A stretch of DNA of 64,000 bases from Halobacillus massiliensis (GCF_900166625.1 NZ_LT800499.1:4064541-4128540), one strand, 5' to 3'. Positions 7,585-17,619 are shown, counted from the first letter of the stretch. Notes: a model not told the origin generated them from the letters alone. Program-made: numbers and translations.

Positions 7585-10386
7585 ATGGCGAATGAACAAA
7601 CAAGGTATTCCCGGCTTGCTCATATTACTAAGCTTATAAATACAAATCTCGACTTAAAAGAAGTGCTGGAGCATGTCGTTACAGCGATCTCAGAAGAAAT
7701 TGTCAGCTGTGATTCAGTAGGCATCTACCTTCCACAGGAGGATGGAACATTTCGTGGATATGTCGGTAAACCTGAAATTATTAATGGAATGACACTCGAT
7801 ATGCACATAGTAGACACAGAGCATGACCATTTAGCTAAAGAAGTCATTGAAACAAAAGAAGCTATTTACATACCAGATACATTCACTGACTTAAGACCCG
7901 ATCCGAGGGCGGTCGAAGCATTTGGAATAAAATCTCTTTTAGGCCTCCCTATGGCATATGAAGATGAGCTGTACGGGCTAGTTTTTTTATTTGACTATGG
8001 AATCCCCATGAATCTTACCGCATCTGAAATCGAATCTATCAAAGCCTACGTCAACATGGCGGCTGTAGCCGTTAGAAACTCCAACAATTTGACAAGAAAA
8101 GAATCTCTCATTGCTGATAAACAGCTCCTGCTAAATATAACCCGGGAACTTTCTTTATGTTCCACCCTAGAAGATGTAATGGATAAATGTTTTGAATACA
8201 TTGGCCAAGTCCTCAATAACTCTAATATCGGCGCCCACTTGTTAGACCCTGTAGCCAACAGCCATATTAACCCTGCTAGCTTAAGCAAAGACAGCGACTG
8301 GAGTCAGGAAGAGTGGATGAAAACCCACGAGCATCTTTCCATAGATTTCAAACAAGACCTTGTATTTAGAGAAGTGCTGGCAAGTAAACAATCCATATTT
8401 ATAGCCGATACGATGAACGATCCTCGTCCTAACCATGAAGCCTGCCGGAAATTTGGAATTAAAGGCCTCTATATGATCCCTCTGATTGCAACAGGAAAAG
8501 TATTAGGTACCATAGCGATTGTCAACTTAAATGAAAAAGGTCGTCATTACCCAAAGTCAGCGATGCAGCTGGCTGAATCCATTGCGGATGCTACCGCTCC
8601 AGTACTTTCCTACTTATTGTACATCGAAGAGCAGGAACAGATTATTTCTGAAAGAACTTCAGAGCTTACTGAGAAGAATAAGGAACTGCAGCAAGCTTTA
8701 AAGGAAGTAAAACAGATCAGCAGAGAAAAAGAATTGATTCTCAATTCTGCTGGAGAAGGAATATTCGGCCTGGACCTTAAAGGTGGTATTACTTTCTGCA
8801 ACCCTTCCGCTACGGATCTTTTAGGCTATGAAAACCGCGAAGAGCTTATCGGAAGACATTGCAATATCATCTTTAAAGAAAATATGTCGAATGCCTCAGG
8901 TTTGTTTTCACCCGATCATAAGAGTAAAGAGAGCGATGAAGATTACTTCCTCAGAAAAGACAGCAGTCAGTTCCCCATAGAATTCGTTATTACTTCTCAA
9001 ATTGAAAACGGGGAAACAGTGGGTTATGTTGTAACCTTTAAAGACATTACAAGCCGAAGACAAATGGAAGAAAAAATAAAATATCATGCCTTTTATGATA
9101 GTGTAACCAACCTTCCGAACAGGGTTTTATTTCAGGACCGCCTGCACCAGGCATTAAATTTTGCTGAATCCTATGAATGCTCTCTGGCTGTTCTCTTTTT
9201 AGATCTTGATCGTTTTAAAAAAATCAACGATACGTTCGGTCACACCTTCGGCGATCGTGTTTTAAACAAAATAGCCGAAAGACTGACGAGCAGCCTGCCT
9301 AAAGAACTGACCATTTCCAGACAGGGCGGCGATGAATTTATCATTTTAATTCCGAGAATTCATACTAGAGACGACATTACTGATTGTGCCCAATCCGTAC
9401 TCTCTGTCTTTTCTGATCCTTTTTATATTAATGGACAGGAAATCTCAGTGAAAACAAGTATCGGGATCAGCGTGTTTCCTGAGAATGGAACGACTTCTGA
9501 GCAGCTGATCAAGCATGCCGATGTGGCTATGTATACAGCAAAGAAAATGGCAGGAAACCAGTTTCAGCTGTACGAACCTAATTTAGAGGATCGCAGTATT
9601 GAAAGTATTGAGCTTGAAAACGATCTTTATAAAGCATTAAAAAACAACCAGCTAACCGTCGTCTATCAGCCAAAGTACGATTACCTCAATCAGCAGTTAA
9701 TCGGTGTAGAAGCCTTGCTGCGCTGGAATCATCCGGAACGGGGAAAAATGAAGCCTAAAGACTTCATTCCACTGGCTGAAGAAACAGGACTGATCGTACC
9801 TATTGGGGAATGGATTCTTCGCGAGGCTATCCGTCAGATGAAGCGCTGGCACGACCAGGGATACGAAGATTTGGCTGTCTCTGTCAACCTCTCTCCCCAG
9901 CAGTTTAATCAAGAGGACATCGTTAAAAAAATAAAAGAGATTTTAGAAGAGACCAAATTGGATCCTCAGTTTCTCGAACTTGAGCTTACGGAAAACCTGA
10001 TCATTCATAATACCGAGAAAACATTAAACGTTATTCACTGTTTGAAGGAAATCGGTATCCGAATATCGATTGATGACTTTGGTACAGGGTATTCTTCTTT
10101 AGGTTATTTAAAAGACTTCCCTGTCGACACGCTCAAAATTGATAAGACTTTTATCGATGACCTGCCGAGTAACCGTAACAACGCTGCGATTACAAATACC
10201 ATTATTACGCTGGCCAACAGCCTCAGCCTTAACGTTATTGCAGAAGGAGTTGAAACCCGTAAACAGCTGGATTATTTAACAAACCATGGGTGTCATTTGA
10301 TCCAGGGATATTATTACTCTAAACCTTTAAGTGCGGAGAAAGTTTTCAATAAATTTATCAATAAAGCGAAAGAGGGGAAATTATGA
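7585..10386 (+). CDS. GAF-GAF-PAS-GGDEF-EAL c-di-GMP turnover protein
   Basis: A soluble 933-aa signalling protein. Two GAF domains (about residues 10-165 and 185-335) share the repeated segment DT-x-x-D-x-RP, then a coiled coil rich in E/K (345-385), a PAS domain (385-500), a diguanylate cyclase domain with intact GGDEF at 581-585, and a phosphodiesterase domain with intact EALLRW near 709 and DDFGTGYSSLGYL. Both output motifs look catalytically competent, so it could make or degrade c-di-GMP depending on the GAF/PAS signal. The ATG at 7585 has GGAGGA upstream; a TTG at 7564 precedes that ribosome site. No membrane segment is seen. It overlaps the next gene by 4 bases. Confidence 0.93.
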   Translation: MANEQTRYSRLAHITKLINTNLDLKEVLEHVVTAISEEIVSCDSVGIYLPQEDGTFRGYVGKPEIINGMTLDMHIVDTEHDHLAKEVIETKEAIYIPDTFTDLRPDPRAVEAFGIKSLLGLPMAYEDELYGLVFLFDYGIPMNLTASEIESIKAYVNMAAVAVRNSNNLTRKESLIADKQLLLNITRELSLCSTLEDVMDKCFEYIGQVLNNSNIGAHLLDPVANSHINPASLSKDSDWSQEEWMKTHEHLSIDFKQDLVFREVLASKQSIFIADTMNDPRPNHEACRKFGIKGLYMIPLIATGKVLGTIAIVNLNEKGRHYPKSAMQLAESIADATAPVLSYLLYIEEQEQIISERTSELTEKNKELQQALKEVKQISREKELILNSAGEGIFGLDLKGGITFCNPSATDLLGYENREELIGRHCNIIFKENMSNASGLFSPDHKSKESDEDYFLRKDSSQFPIEFVITSQIENGETVGYVVTFKDITSRRQMEEKIKYHAFYDSVTNLPNRVLFQDRLHQALNFAESYECSLAVLFLDLDRFKKINDTFGHTFGDRVLNKIAERLTSSLPKELTISRQGGDEFIILIPRIHTRDDITDCAQSVLSVFSDPFYINGQEISVKTSIGISVFPENGTTSEQLIKHADVAMYTAKKMAGNQFQLYEPNLEDRSIESIELENDLYKALKNNQLTVVYQPKYDYLNQQLIGVEALLRWNHPERGKMKPKDFIPLAEETGLIVPIGEWILREAIRQMKRWHDQGYEDLAVSVNLSPQQFNQEDIVKKIKEILEETKLDPQFLELELTENLIIHNTEKTLNVIHCLKEIGIRISIDDFGTGYSSLGYLKDFPVDTLKIDKTFIDDLPSNRNNAAITNTIITLANSLSLNVIAEGVETRKQLDYLTNHGCHLIQGYYYSKPLSAEKVFNKFINKAKEGKL

Positions 10387-12017
10387 AGTCTGTAAAGGCA
10401 GTAGTGGAATATTTGAAAAGTGGGGATGTTTCGTATATTTTTGGTATCCCTGCAGGATCGGTCAACGCTTTTTTTGATGAACTTTACGACAGCCCTGAAA
10501 TTACCCCGATAATTACAAAACACGAAGGGGCAGCATCTTATATGGCAGCCGCATACGCTAAGTATTCAAATCAGCTGGCTGTTTGCATCGGAAGCAGCGG
10601 TCCAGGGGGCACAAACCTTGTCACGGGGGCAGCCAATGCAATGCGTGAGCATCTTCCTATACTATTTTTAACAGGCGCCGTTCCTGTAAGTACAATGGGG
10701 CATAATGCCTCACAGGAATTAAATGCCCACCCACTGTATGAGTCTGTCACAAAATATAGTAAAAGAGTGGATAAGGCAGAAAATCTTTTACCCGAAATTC
10801 ATAAAGCAGTTGAAACAGCTCTGTCGGGAGTACCGGGACCTGTTCATATTGCGATGCCGATTGATGTTCAATTAAGTGAAGTGGAGGAACAGATCATCCC
10901 TCCTTATCCATCACGCTCTCCTCTTCTACCTGAAGAGAAAAGGCTGAATGAAGCAGTCATACGATTGACCGACAGCCCTAGAGGTTTTATTTTCGCCGGC
11001 CAGGGAATTCGTGGCTCTATCCATCAGGTTATTGAATTGGCTGAACTTCTTAATTGGCCGATTATCTCTTCGCCTCAGGCCAAAGGAATGATTCCCGCCA
11101 GCCATCCGCTGTACCACGGTGTTTTCGGGTTTGCCGGGCACGAGTCAGCATCCTCCATTATTAATGAAGGAAATTATGATACCATACTTGTCGCCGGGTC
11201 AAGTTTGGGAGAGACAGCCACCAATAATTACAATTCAAATATTTCTAAGAACCGGACATTGATTCAAATCGATTTTGACTCTTCTGTTTTTAACCGCCGC
11301 TACAATTGTGATATTCCTCTGTATGGAGACATGGACATCACGCTCTCTTCTCTTATCAGCGGTATAAAAACCGTAAGCTTTACAAGAAATTCTCTTGTAG
11401 AAGAAGTTCGTTTTACTGAAGAAATAACGGAAGAGTATAGTACAAAGAATGCTCTGTTAAAACTGCAGCACCTCCTTCCTAAAAAGACCCGCTACACCGT
11501 AGATATAGGAGAGTTTATGGCCTATGTTATTCATCATATGGACGTAGTAGATACGGAAAGCTTTGATATAAACGTGCATTTCGGCGCCATGGGAAGCGGA
11601 ATCGGCAGCGCGATCGGCTCTAAACTGGCGGACACAGACCGTCCGACCGTCTGTATTACGGGGGATGGCTGTTTCTTTATGCACGGCATGGAGCTGCTGA
11701 CGGCAAAAGAATACGAAATTCCCGTTTTATTCGTAGTGATGAACAATGCGCGTTTAGGAATGGTGCACCATGGACATGCACTTCAGTATAAAAGAGCACA
11801 TGAAAGGTTTTCACAGGAGCCGATAAACATTTCGGCGATGGCAGAAACGATGGGGATCCCAAGCCTTCGTGTCGACCAAATGGAAGACCTAAACCAGAAT
11901 ACGGTTCTTAAGCTTCTCAACCAGCCCGGCCCGTCTATCCTGGAAATTGCCCTTGTCGATAACCGTGTACCTCCGATGGGAGATCGTGTGAAGTTTCTCT
12001 CCTCCTTCGGCAAATAA
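10383..12017 (+). CDS. thiamine-diphosphate-dependent enzyme (acetolactate synthase / benzoylformate decarboxylase-like)
   Basis: A 544-aa ThDP enzyme with the three-domain layout of the POX/AHAS family. The N-terminal pyrimidine-binding domain has the catalytic Glu in KHEGAASYMAAAYA (Glu near residue 42) and GSSGPGGTNLVTGAANA. A central FAD-like domain covers about 190-330. The C-terminal domain binds diphosphate/Mg with GDGCFFMHGMELLTA and ends the motif at MNNARLG. The substrate is unclear: it lacks an obvious regulatory-subunit neighbour, so true biosynthetic AHAS is unlikely. Its ATG lies inside the stop of the GGDEF-EAL gene (ATGA overlap), which strongly couples their translation. Confidence 0.88.
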   Translation: MKSVKAVVEYLKSGDVSYIFGIPAGSVNAFFDELYDSPEITPIITKHEGAASYMAAAYAKYSNQLAVCIGSSGPGGTNLVTGAANAMREHLPILFLTGAVPVSTMGHNASQELNAHPLYESVTKYSKRVDKAENLLPEIHKAVETALSGVPGPVHIAMPIDVQLSEVEEQIIPPYPSRSPLLPEEKRLNEAVIRLTDSPRGFIFAGQGIRGSIHQVIELAELLNWPIISSPQAKGMIPASHPLYHGVFGFAGHESASSIINEGNYDTILVAGSSLGETATNNYNSNISKNRTLIQIDFDSSVFNRRYNCDIPLYGDMDITLSSLISGIKTVSFTRNSLVEEVRFTEEITEEYSTKNALLKLQHLLPKKTRYTVDIGEFMAYVIHHMDVVDTESFDINVHFGAMGSGIGSAIGSKLADTDRPTVCITGDGCFFMHGMELLTAKEYEIPVLFVVMNNARLGMVHHGHALQYKRAHERFSQEPINISAMAETMGIPSLRVDQMEDLNQNTVLKLLNQPGPSILEIALVDNRVPPMGDRVKFLSSFGK

Positions 12018-12109
12018 AATTTGTATATTCTTTGAACAGTCCCAAACGCTCTTGAGCTTCCTTCTCTTTCCCACTATGATAGTAAAAGAGAGTGCAGGAG
12101 GCGATATTT

Positions 12110-12613
12110 TTGAAAAGGTATATATTTATCATATTAAGTCTGGTCTTATCGACCTTTTTAATTGGATGCTCACAGAATAACGAGGAATCTTCTTCCAACA
12201 GTTCAGAAGATGAGCATGAGGACCACGCCCATCAGTCTGCAGCTGATATCCGCGAGGAAACCTCTGGATATGACGTTTTGCCTGCTTTTCTGGAGGAAAA
12301 ATCGGAAGATATGCAAAACATCTATACGGCTGCTGCTGCTCATAAAGACTTACTGGAGCAGATCCCTTGTTACTGCGGCTGTGGAGAATCTGTAGGCCAC
12401 AGGGATAATTACGATTGCTTTATCCATGAAAATAAGGAAGACGGGTCGCTAGTCTGGGATGATCATGGTACAAAATGCGGAGTTTGTCTTGAAATTGCCG
12501 CACAGTCTATCGTTGATTTCCAGGACGGAAAATCTGTTAAAGACATTAGAGAAGATATAGACAGTAAATATAAAGAGGGTTATGCAGAGCCTACTCCAAC
12601 CCCTGAAGTATAA
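12110..12613 (+). CDS. PCYCGC-motif lipoprotein
   Basis: A secreted lipoprotein of about 167 aa. It has a short charged N-terminus, a hydrophobic stretch, lipobox LIGC, a Ser/Glu/Asp/His linker, then the PCYCGC box (IPCYCGCGE) followed by further Cys in YDCFIHE and KCGVC. This Cys arrangement defines the PCYCGC family, which may bind metal or take part in redox chemistry at the membrane; function is not established. A TTG at 12110 is the likely start because AGGAGG lies 9 bases upstream; an in-frame GTG at 12092 comes before that ribosome site. A strong terminator follows. Confidence 0.83.
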   Translation: MKRYIFIILSLVLSTFLIGCSQNNEESSSNSSEDEHEDHAHQSAADIREETSGYDVLPAFLEEKSEDMQNIYTAAAAHKDLLEQIPCYCGCGESVGHRDNYDCFIHENKEDGSLVWDDHGTKCGVCLEIAAQSIVDFQDGKSVKDIREDIDSKYKEGYAEPTPTPEV

Positions 12614-12620
12614 AAATATT

Positions 12621-12652
12621 AAGCATCCGGACATAAACCGGATGCTTTTTTA
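12621..12652 (+). terminator. Rho-independent terminator
   Basis: A ten-bp perfect stem AAGCATCCGG / CCGGATGCTT with an ACATAAA loop is followed by TTTTTTATT. Confidence 0.95.
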
Positions 12653-12849
12653 TTAGAAGAATTAGGGAGATTTGATGGCTTAAGCCATTCCAAAAGTGGA
12701 AAGCCCTGTTTCCTGATGTTTACATTTATACTCACTAATAACTTACCTTTTTTCTAAGCCACACCCTTCACTTTTTGACATAATTGTTTATTTTCTGAAA
12801 AAAAGGGAATATGATGGTACGATATTCAGAAAGAGAGGAGATTAAACTT

Positions 12850-14250
12850 TTGGAAGCTTTTGAACAGATTATCGCGAACATATCCAATTTTTTATGGACT
12901 TATCCATTAGCTATCATTCTTATTGCAGGTGGTGTCTTTCTTACCATCCGTCTTAAATTCTTTCAATTCCGTTTTTTTGGCCACGTACTTAAGAACACGG
13001 TCGGCCAAATTTTTAAGAAAGACAAGCAGACTGGAACAATTACTCCTTTCCAGGCCTTCACCTCAGCTTTAGCCTCGACAGCGGGTGCCACAAACATAGT
13101 CGGCGTGCCAGTTGCCATCTCACTTGGTGGTCCAGGTGCATTATTTTGGATGTGGGTTGTAGCCTTAATTGGAATGGCTACAAAATACTCCGAAATTCTT
13201 CTCAGTTTAAAATACAGGGAAAAAAATAAAAATAACGAATGGGTCGGGGGCCCGCAATATTACATAAAAAAAGCTCTCGGCTGGAAATGGGTTTCTGCGG
13301 CATTTGCCTTTTTCCTTATGATTGAGTTAGTTCCAAGTACAATGGTACAATCCAACTCCATTGCTACTCAGACGGCTACTGCTTTCGACTGGCCTGTTGA
13401 AATTACAGGAATCGCTATGTGTATCGTGATCGCTGTAGTTGTCTTCGGCGGTATTAAACGAATTGGTAAAGTGACCGATAAATTTGTCCCATTTATGGTG
13501 CTGACTTATTTAGCTATATGTCTTTATGTAATCGGGGTAAACTTCGACCAGCTGCCAGCAGTATTTGAAATGATTTTTGTTCATGCCTTCACTCCGGTTT
13601 CAGCAGCCGGCGGCTTTGCTGGAGCAGGAATTGCCCAGGCACTGCGCTGGGGGATTGCACGCGGGCTTTATTCAAATGAAGCCGGTCTAGGTACGGCTCC
13701 TATTGCCCACGCTGCTGCAAAAACAGACCACCCTTCCCGCCAGGCTATGTGGGGAATTTTCAGTGTTTTTGTTGATACTATTATTATCTGTACAGCCTCA
13801 GGGTTAGTTGTCCTTGTTACAGGAGCATGGACTGATATTGAACCCGGCCAGGCGTCTAATATGATTAATGTCGCTTTTTCTACGGTGCTTGGCGACGCGT
13901 TTGGAAGTATATTCGTTACGATATTCCTCATATTCTTTGTCATCACAACAATTGGTGTACTGATTTATTATGGGGAGAAACAAGCCGAGTATTTATTTAA
14001 TTTAAAAGCAGCTTATGCGATGAGAATCGTGTACATTGCCGCTGTCTTTGTCGGTGCCATTGGAGGCTTACAGTTTGTGTGGCAGTTCCTTGACCTGCTG
14101 CTCGCTTTTGTACTTCTGTCCAATATCATTCCACTGCTCTTCCTTCATAAAGAAATTGCAGCTTTAACTGATGATTATGTAAATCGTGTAGTGAAAAAGA
14201 AAACAGATAAGCGTGATATCGAACTTTTCGCAGAAGAAGACAGTGCTTAG
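12850..14250 (+). CDS. alanine/glycine:sodium symporter (AGCS family)
   Basis: An amino-acid carrier of about 466 aa that imports alanine or glycine with Na+. It has about eleven membrane segments and the family signatures FTSALASTAGATNIVGVPVAI early and GIARGLYSNEAGLGTAPIAHAAA in the middle, plus WVGGPQYYIKKALG. A TTG start at 12850 is chosen because GAGAGGAG sits 9 bases upstream; an in-frame ATG at 12811 would place that ribosome site inside the gene and has only a weak AAGGG upstream. Na+-coupled uptake fits a salt-loving organism. It is monocistronic with its own terminator. Confidence 0.92.
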   Translation: MEAFEQIIANISNFLWTYPLAIILIAGGVFLTIRLKFFQFRFFGHVLKNTVGQIFKKDKQTGTITPFQAFTSALASTAGATNIVGVPVAISLGGPGALFWMWVVALIGMATKYSEILLSLKYREKNKNNEWVGGPQYYIKKALGWKWVSAAFAFFLMIELVPSTMVQSNSIATQTATAFDWPVEITGIAMCIVIAVVVFGGIKRIGKVTDKFVPFMVLTYLAICLYVIGVNFDQLPAVFEMIFVHAFTPVSAAGGFAGAGIAQALRWGIARGLYSNEAGLGTAPIAHAAAKTDHPSRQAMWGIFSVFVDTIIICTASGLVVLVTGAWTDIEPGQASNMINVAFSTVLGDAFGSIFVTIFLIFFVITTIGVLIYYGEKQAEYLFNLKAAYAMRIVYIAAVFVGAIGGLQFVWQFLDLLLAFVLLSNIIPLLFLHKEIAALTDDYVNRVVKKKTDKRDIELFAEEDSA

Positions 14251-14251
14251 A

Positions 14252-14287
14252 AAAAGTCCCGCAGCTATATTTAGCTGCGGGGCTTTT
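14252..14287 (+). terminator. Rho-independent terminator after the symporter gene
   Basis: AAAAGTCCCGCAGCTA pairs with TAGCTGCGGGGCTTTT around a short loop; the T-run follows. Confidence 0.95.
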
Positions 14288-14320
14288 CTCATATCCATTT
14301 ATGAAACTGAAAAAATTATC

Positions 14321-14349
14321 TTGACTTCAAGTTAAATGTCCGTTATATT
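14321..14349 (+). promoter_or_regulatory. sigma-A promoter of the YceI gene
   Basis: A -35 box TTGACT (14321-14326) and a -10 box TATATT (14344-14349) are separated by exactly 17 bases. The transcript would start near 14356, giving a 5' leader of about 45 bases. Confidence 0.8.
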
Positions 14350-14399
14350 AGTTACATAAAGTAAGTTAGTTTCATTTTATTACTAAAGGAGAGATAAAA

Positions 14400-14927
14400 A
14401 TGACTACAATTGTTTTAGACAAAGTGCACAGTACGTTGGATTTTCAGATTAAACACATGATGGTTTCTAAAGCCAAAGGCGAATTTGAGGATTTTGATAT
14501 AGAAGTTAATGGAGACTTTTCCGATCTAGAATCAGCAAGCGTAAAAGCAACAATCCCCATTTCTTCTATCAATACAGGGAATGAGGATCGTGACGGTCAC
14601 CTGAAATCCGGAGATTTCTTTGAAGCAGAAAAGCATCCAAACATGATTTTCGAAAGTAAATCTATTAAAAAAGTGTCTGATGACGAATATGAAGTCACTG
14701 GAGACTTCACGATAAAAGGAACAACAAATGAAGAAACATTTACTGTCGAATATAACGGCACCTCCCAAAGTCCAATGGATGGAAGTACCGTTGCCGGTTT
14801 TGAAGTGACAGGTAAAGTAAACCGTGAAGCTTACGGAATGACTTACAATGCTGCCATGGAAACTGGCGGCGTCCTGCTTGGCAAAGATGTAAAATTTGAA
14901 GGAAACTTTGAATTCATCGTGAAATAA
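14400..14927 (+). CDS. YceI family polyisoprenoid-binding-like protein
   Basis: A 175-aa lipocalin-like beta-barrel protein of the YceI family, with the standard pattern: DKVHSTLDFQIKHMMVSKAKGEF at the start, SSINTGNEDRDGHLKSGDFFEAEKHPNMIFES in the middle, and VNREAYGMTYNAAMETGGVLLGKDV near the end. No signal peptide is seen, so it is cytoplasmic here, as in other Firmicutes. Family members bind isoprenoid or amphiphilic lipids, but their physiological job in Bacillaceae is uncertain. AAAGGAGAG precedes the ATG and a good sigma-A promoter lies upstream. It stands alone between two terminators. Confidence 0.92.
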   Translation: MTTIVLDKVHSTLDFQIKHMMVSKAKGEFEDFDIEVNGDFSDLESASVKATIPISSINTGNEDRDGHLKSGDFFEAEKHPNMIFESKSIKKVSDDEYEVTGDFTIKGTTNEETFTVEYNGTSQSPMDGSTVAGFEVTGKVNREAYGMTYNAAMETGGVLLGKDVKFEGNFEFIVK

Positions 14928-14934
14928 TCATTTG

Positions 14935-14960
14935 AGCCGTCGTGAAATTCACGGCGGCTT
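14935..14960. terminator. terminator shared by yceI-like gene and uvsE
   Basis: AGCCGTCGTGAA (14935-14946) pairs with TTCACGGCGGCT (14948-14959), with TTTTATATATTT on the right. It separates two convergent genes. Confidence 0.85.
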
Positions 14961-15917
14961 TTATATATTTACACTTCCCCCGCTTACACGCTTTACTCCA
15001 CGAATCCCAGCGATTTCTTCCACTATTTTTAATAAAGACCGATCCTTCTGTTTAGCTTCAATCATCACATCCACATCCTGACCTAACTCTTTTAACTGTT
15101 TCAAGAAGCCTTTAATAAACTCCAAATCTATAAATTCGGCATGACTCCTCATCTCTTTTTCCGACTTAGGTGAAGAAATATGGAGTTTAGGAGGATGCTC
15201 CCGCCCTTCCCAAGTTTGAAAGATTCTTGGCATTAATTCCGATAAGTCTTCTTCCTCCGTATGGTTCGCAAAATAATGATGATAATCAAACATCATAGGG
15301 ATATTTTCTTTTTCACAAACTTCGAGTGTTTCAGTCGTTGTATAAGTTTTATCGTCATTCTCAAGTGTCATTTGCTGTTTGATGGTTTTGGGAAGCCGTT
15401 TGAGATTTTCGTGAAAACGAGCCAGCGTTTTTTTCTTATCCCCATAAGCACCCCCGATATGAATATTAATATACCCCTGTTTATGAAGACCCATCGCTTC
15501 AAACAGACGGTAATGATATTCCATATCCTTCACAGCATTTTCTGTTACGTGCGGACGATCACTCGTAAAAAGCGTAAATTGATTCGGGTGAAAGCTGACT
15601 CTTAAACCGTGCTCGTTAACGAGCTGGCCGATACTCTCATATTCTTTGGAAAAAGGAGAAATATAGTCAAAATCCACCTCATCATGCGTTGCCAGCGGAA
15701 CAATGGAAGATGATAGACGATAAAGCGGAATTTGGTGAGCAATATTATAATGCAGAGCTCGAATCGTATTCTCCAAATTTGTACGTGTAATTCGCTCAAG
15801 CTGATCCTGTCTTTCCTGTTCAGGAAGCTTTTGATAGCGCGAAAATGTCATCGTTTTTGAAGGGGAAGAATCATATAGATTTAAAGCATTTGCCACATAA
15901 CCGAATCGGATCAACAT
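14961..15917 (-). CDS. uvsE: UV damage endonuclease UvsE
   Basis: A 318-aa TIM-barrel endonuclease that nicks DNA 5' of UV photoproducts (pyrimidine dimers, 6-4 products) to start alternative excision repair. Recognisable blocks are the N-terminal [58 protein letters not shown] and [12 protein letters not shown]; the last four carry the metal-binding His/Glu/Asp residues of the family. Length and motifs match the Bacillus enzyme. It ends at a bidirectional terminator and is transcribed alone. Confidence 0.95.
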   Translation of the reverse strand: MLIRFGYVANALNLYDSSPSKTMTFSRYQKLPEQERQDQLERITRTNLENTIRALHYNIAHQIPLYRLSSSIVPLATHDEVDFDYISPFSKEYESIGQLVNEHGLRVSFHPNQFTLFTSDRPHVTENAVKDMEYHYRLFEAMGLHKQGYINIHIGGAYGDKKKTLARFHENLKRLPKTIKQQMTLENDDKTYTTTETLEVCEKENIPMMFDYHHYFANHTEEEDLSELMPRIFQTWEGREHPPKLHISSPKSEKEMRSHAEFIDLEFIKGFLKQLKELGQDVDVMIEAKQKDRSLLKIVEEIAGIRGVKRVSGGSVNI

Positions 15918-15990
15918 AAGGGAAACTCCTTTTATAAAGCATTCTATCTGTATGTTTCCCTTGATAGCTGGTGTTTAAAAGCAGTGTAGC

Positions 15991-16949
15991 CTATTGGAAA
16001 GGAGACAGGGGGATATAATAGGATCTGAACTTCCTGCCGCCTGTTTTCAGAGATTTTAAGTTGGTGAGAATTCTTTTAACAGAGCTTGCTGAATCAACCA
16101 TTAAGAAGTCCCGTGCGGTATGGTTATTAATCAAGGGAGAAAATAATAATGCATAATCTTCCAGAGTCCTTAAATGTGCTCTTTGATTTCTTTCGCCACA
16201 GTCCTTGCACTCCCAGCTTCTTCGATGCCATTTCATATAATTCTCACAATGGGGACACTGAACACCTTTTATAATATCTCGTTTATGAATTCCCATCGTC
16301 GCTAATATATCTACTTCCTTTTCCTGATGCGCTTCCTTAAGCTGAAAAGCCAGCTGGGAGATTTCACTTTTTTCGCAGACAACTGGTGTTGTTTCTAATT
16401 TATTTATGTAGTTTAAAACTCCCTCACTCATAATCATTGGGCTTTCCTTCTCGTCCCCATTAATCTTTAAAAAAGTCTTATTATTTGTAAGCAACACCAG
16501 CCCTTCAACAGGGATGTCCATATTAGAATGCGATCTTATCCAATCTTTGAGCTGCCGCTTATGGCTTTCCATTTGCAAAATAGATCTGGAAAAGCCTCTT
16601 CGACTCCATTGTAAGTTCTAATCATCTGGTAGGTACTACGATTTAAACTCAGGCTTCCCGCCAGATTCTTTACTTCAAGAATTAAAATATACTTTCTCGT
16701 AAGGATGACCGTATCCATTTGAAAGAAATACTTACTTCCCTTCATTCGGAGATCTTTTATAATGAGATAATCTTCCTCAGGTAAAAAGTCCAAGTAATAA
16801 TCAATAGACTTTTCCCCTTCATAACCTGCTAAATTTCGTGAATATGCAGCCTGAATCATCGGGTATCTAGTATGAGATTTGGGGAGTCTTCGAAGAAGTG
16901 ATTGAAGCTTTCTTAATTGGATAGGATAGGTGCGGGGCTTTATGATCAA
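15991..16949 (-). pseudogene. NERD-domain protein broken by a one-base frameshift
   Basis: Two overlapping frames together make one nuclease-related (NERD) protein. The upstream part (16949 down to about 16583) holds the NERD core: ...YFFQMDTVILTRKYILILEVKNLAGSL, whose D...E-V-K residues resemble a nuclease active site, then RTYNGVEEAFPD. At 16582-16583 one base is missing (CT where CCT would keep the frame and give PDPILQ). The downstream part continues with ILQMESHKRQLKDWIRSHSN and a four-Cys zinc ribbon (CPHC...CKDC) before the end at 15991. Expected intact length is about 318 aa. Either the gene is dead or the base is a sequence error. Confidence 0.8.
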
Positions 16950-17083
16950 TAGATAACCTCCTTTTTATTTATGATAATAGATTTTTAGGCTGTATTGGAA
17001 AAGAGGACGGATTTGCTCTATTACTATATTTCTGTCTGTGCTTTTAGCATTTCTTCCATCACTATTTGACGTTTTCACTTATT

Positions 17084-17530
17084 CTTTCGGCATTTCTTCT
17101 AACTTTAGACATTTTTTTGCAGCTTCTCCTCCCGCTTTCAGCACTTCCTCCTCTCCTTTCGACGCTTCTCTCCCCGTTTTCGGCGCTTCTCCTCTCTTTC
17201 GACGTTTCTTTCCCAGCTTTCAGCGCTTCCTCCTCTTCTTTCGACGCTTCTCTCCCCGCTTTCGCCGTTTCTCCGCTCTTTCGACGTTTCTTTCCCAGCT
17301 TTCAGTGCTTCCTCTTCTTCTTTCGACGCTTCTCTCCCCGCTTTCGACATTTCTCCCCTCGCTTTCGGCGCTTCTCCTACTTCTTTCGACACTTCTCTCC
17401 CGGCTTTCGGCATTTCTCCGCTTTTTGAAGTTTCTTACCCATCTTTCAGCACTTCCTTCTCTTCTTTCGACGTTTCTCTCACTGCTTTCGGCGCTTCCTC
17501 CGCTCTTTCGACGCTTCTCCCCTCGCTTTA
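17084..17530. repeat. pyrimidine-rich degenerate 20-bp tandem repeat
   Basis: About twenty imperfect copies of a unit of roughly 20-24 bases with the core TTTCGRCGYTTCTC (reverse GAGAAGCGYCGAAA), joined by C/T spacers, fill this gap between the divergent NERD and DUF2935 genes. The plus strand is almost free of runs of A or G apart from the core. Open frames run through it on both strands and give low-complexity Ser/Leu/Phe/Arg or Glu/Arg/Lys peptides; these are not believable proteins. Nothing else is seen between 16950 and 17619. Confidence 0.85.
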
Positions 17531-17619
17531 TTCCGATCTCCCCCAGCACCCTCACCAAAACATAACTTTTCCTCATCCTTAATAAAATAGAAAAGGCAAA
17601 CGAACGAAGGAGGAATATT

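Noticed and set aside
17084-17530. CRISPR array
   Set aside because: The units are too degenerate, adjacent without unique spacers, and no cas genes are nearby.
17038-17565. 175-aa plus-strand frame (and the minus-strand frames 17138-17413 and 17220-17699) over the pyrimidine-rich repeats
   Set aside because: The peptides are low-complexity Ser/Leu/Phe/Arg or Glu/Lys/Arg, follow the DNA repeat in every frame, and lack ribosome sites.
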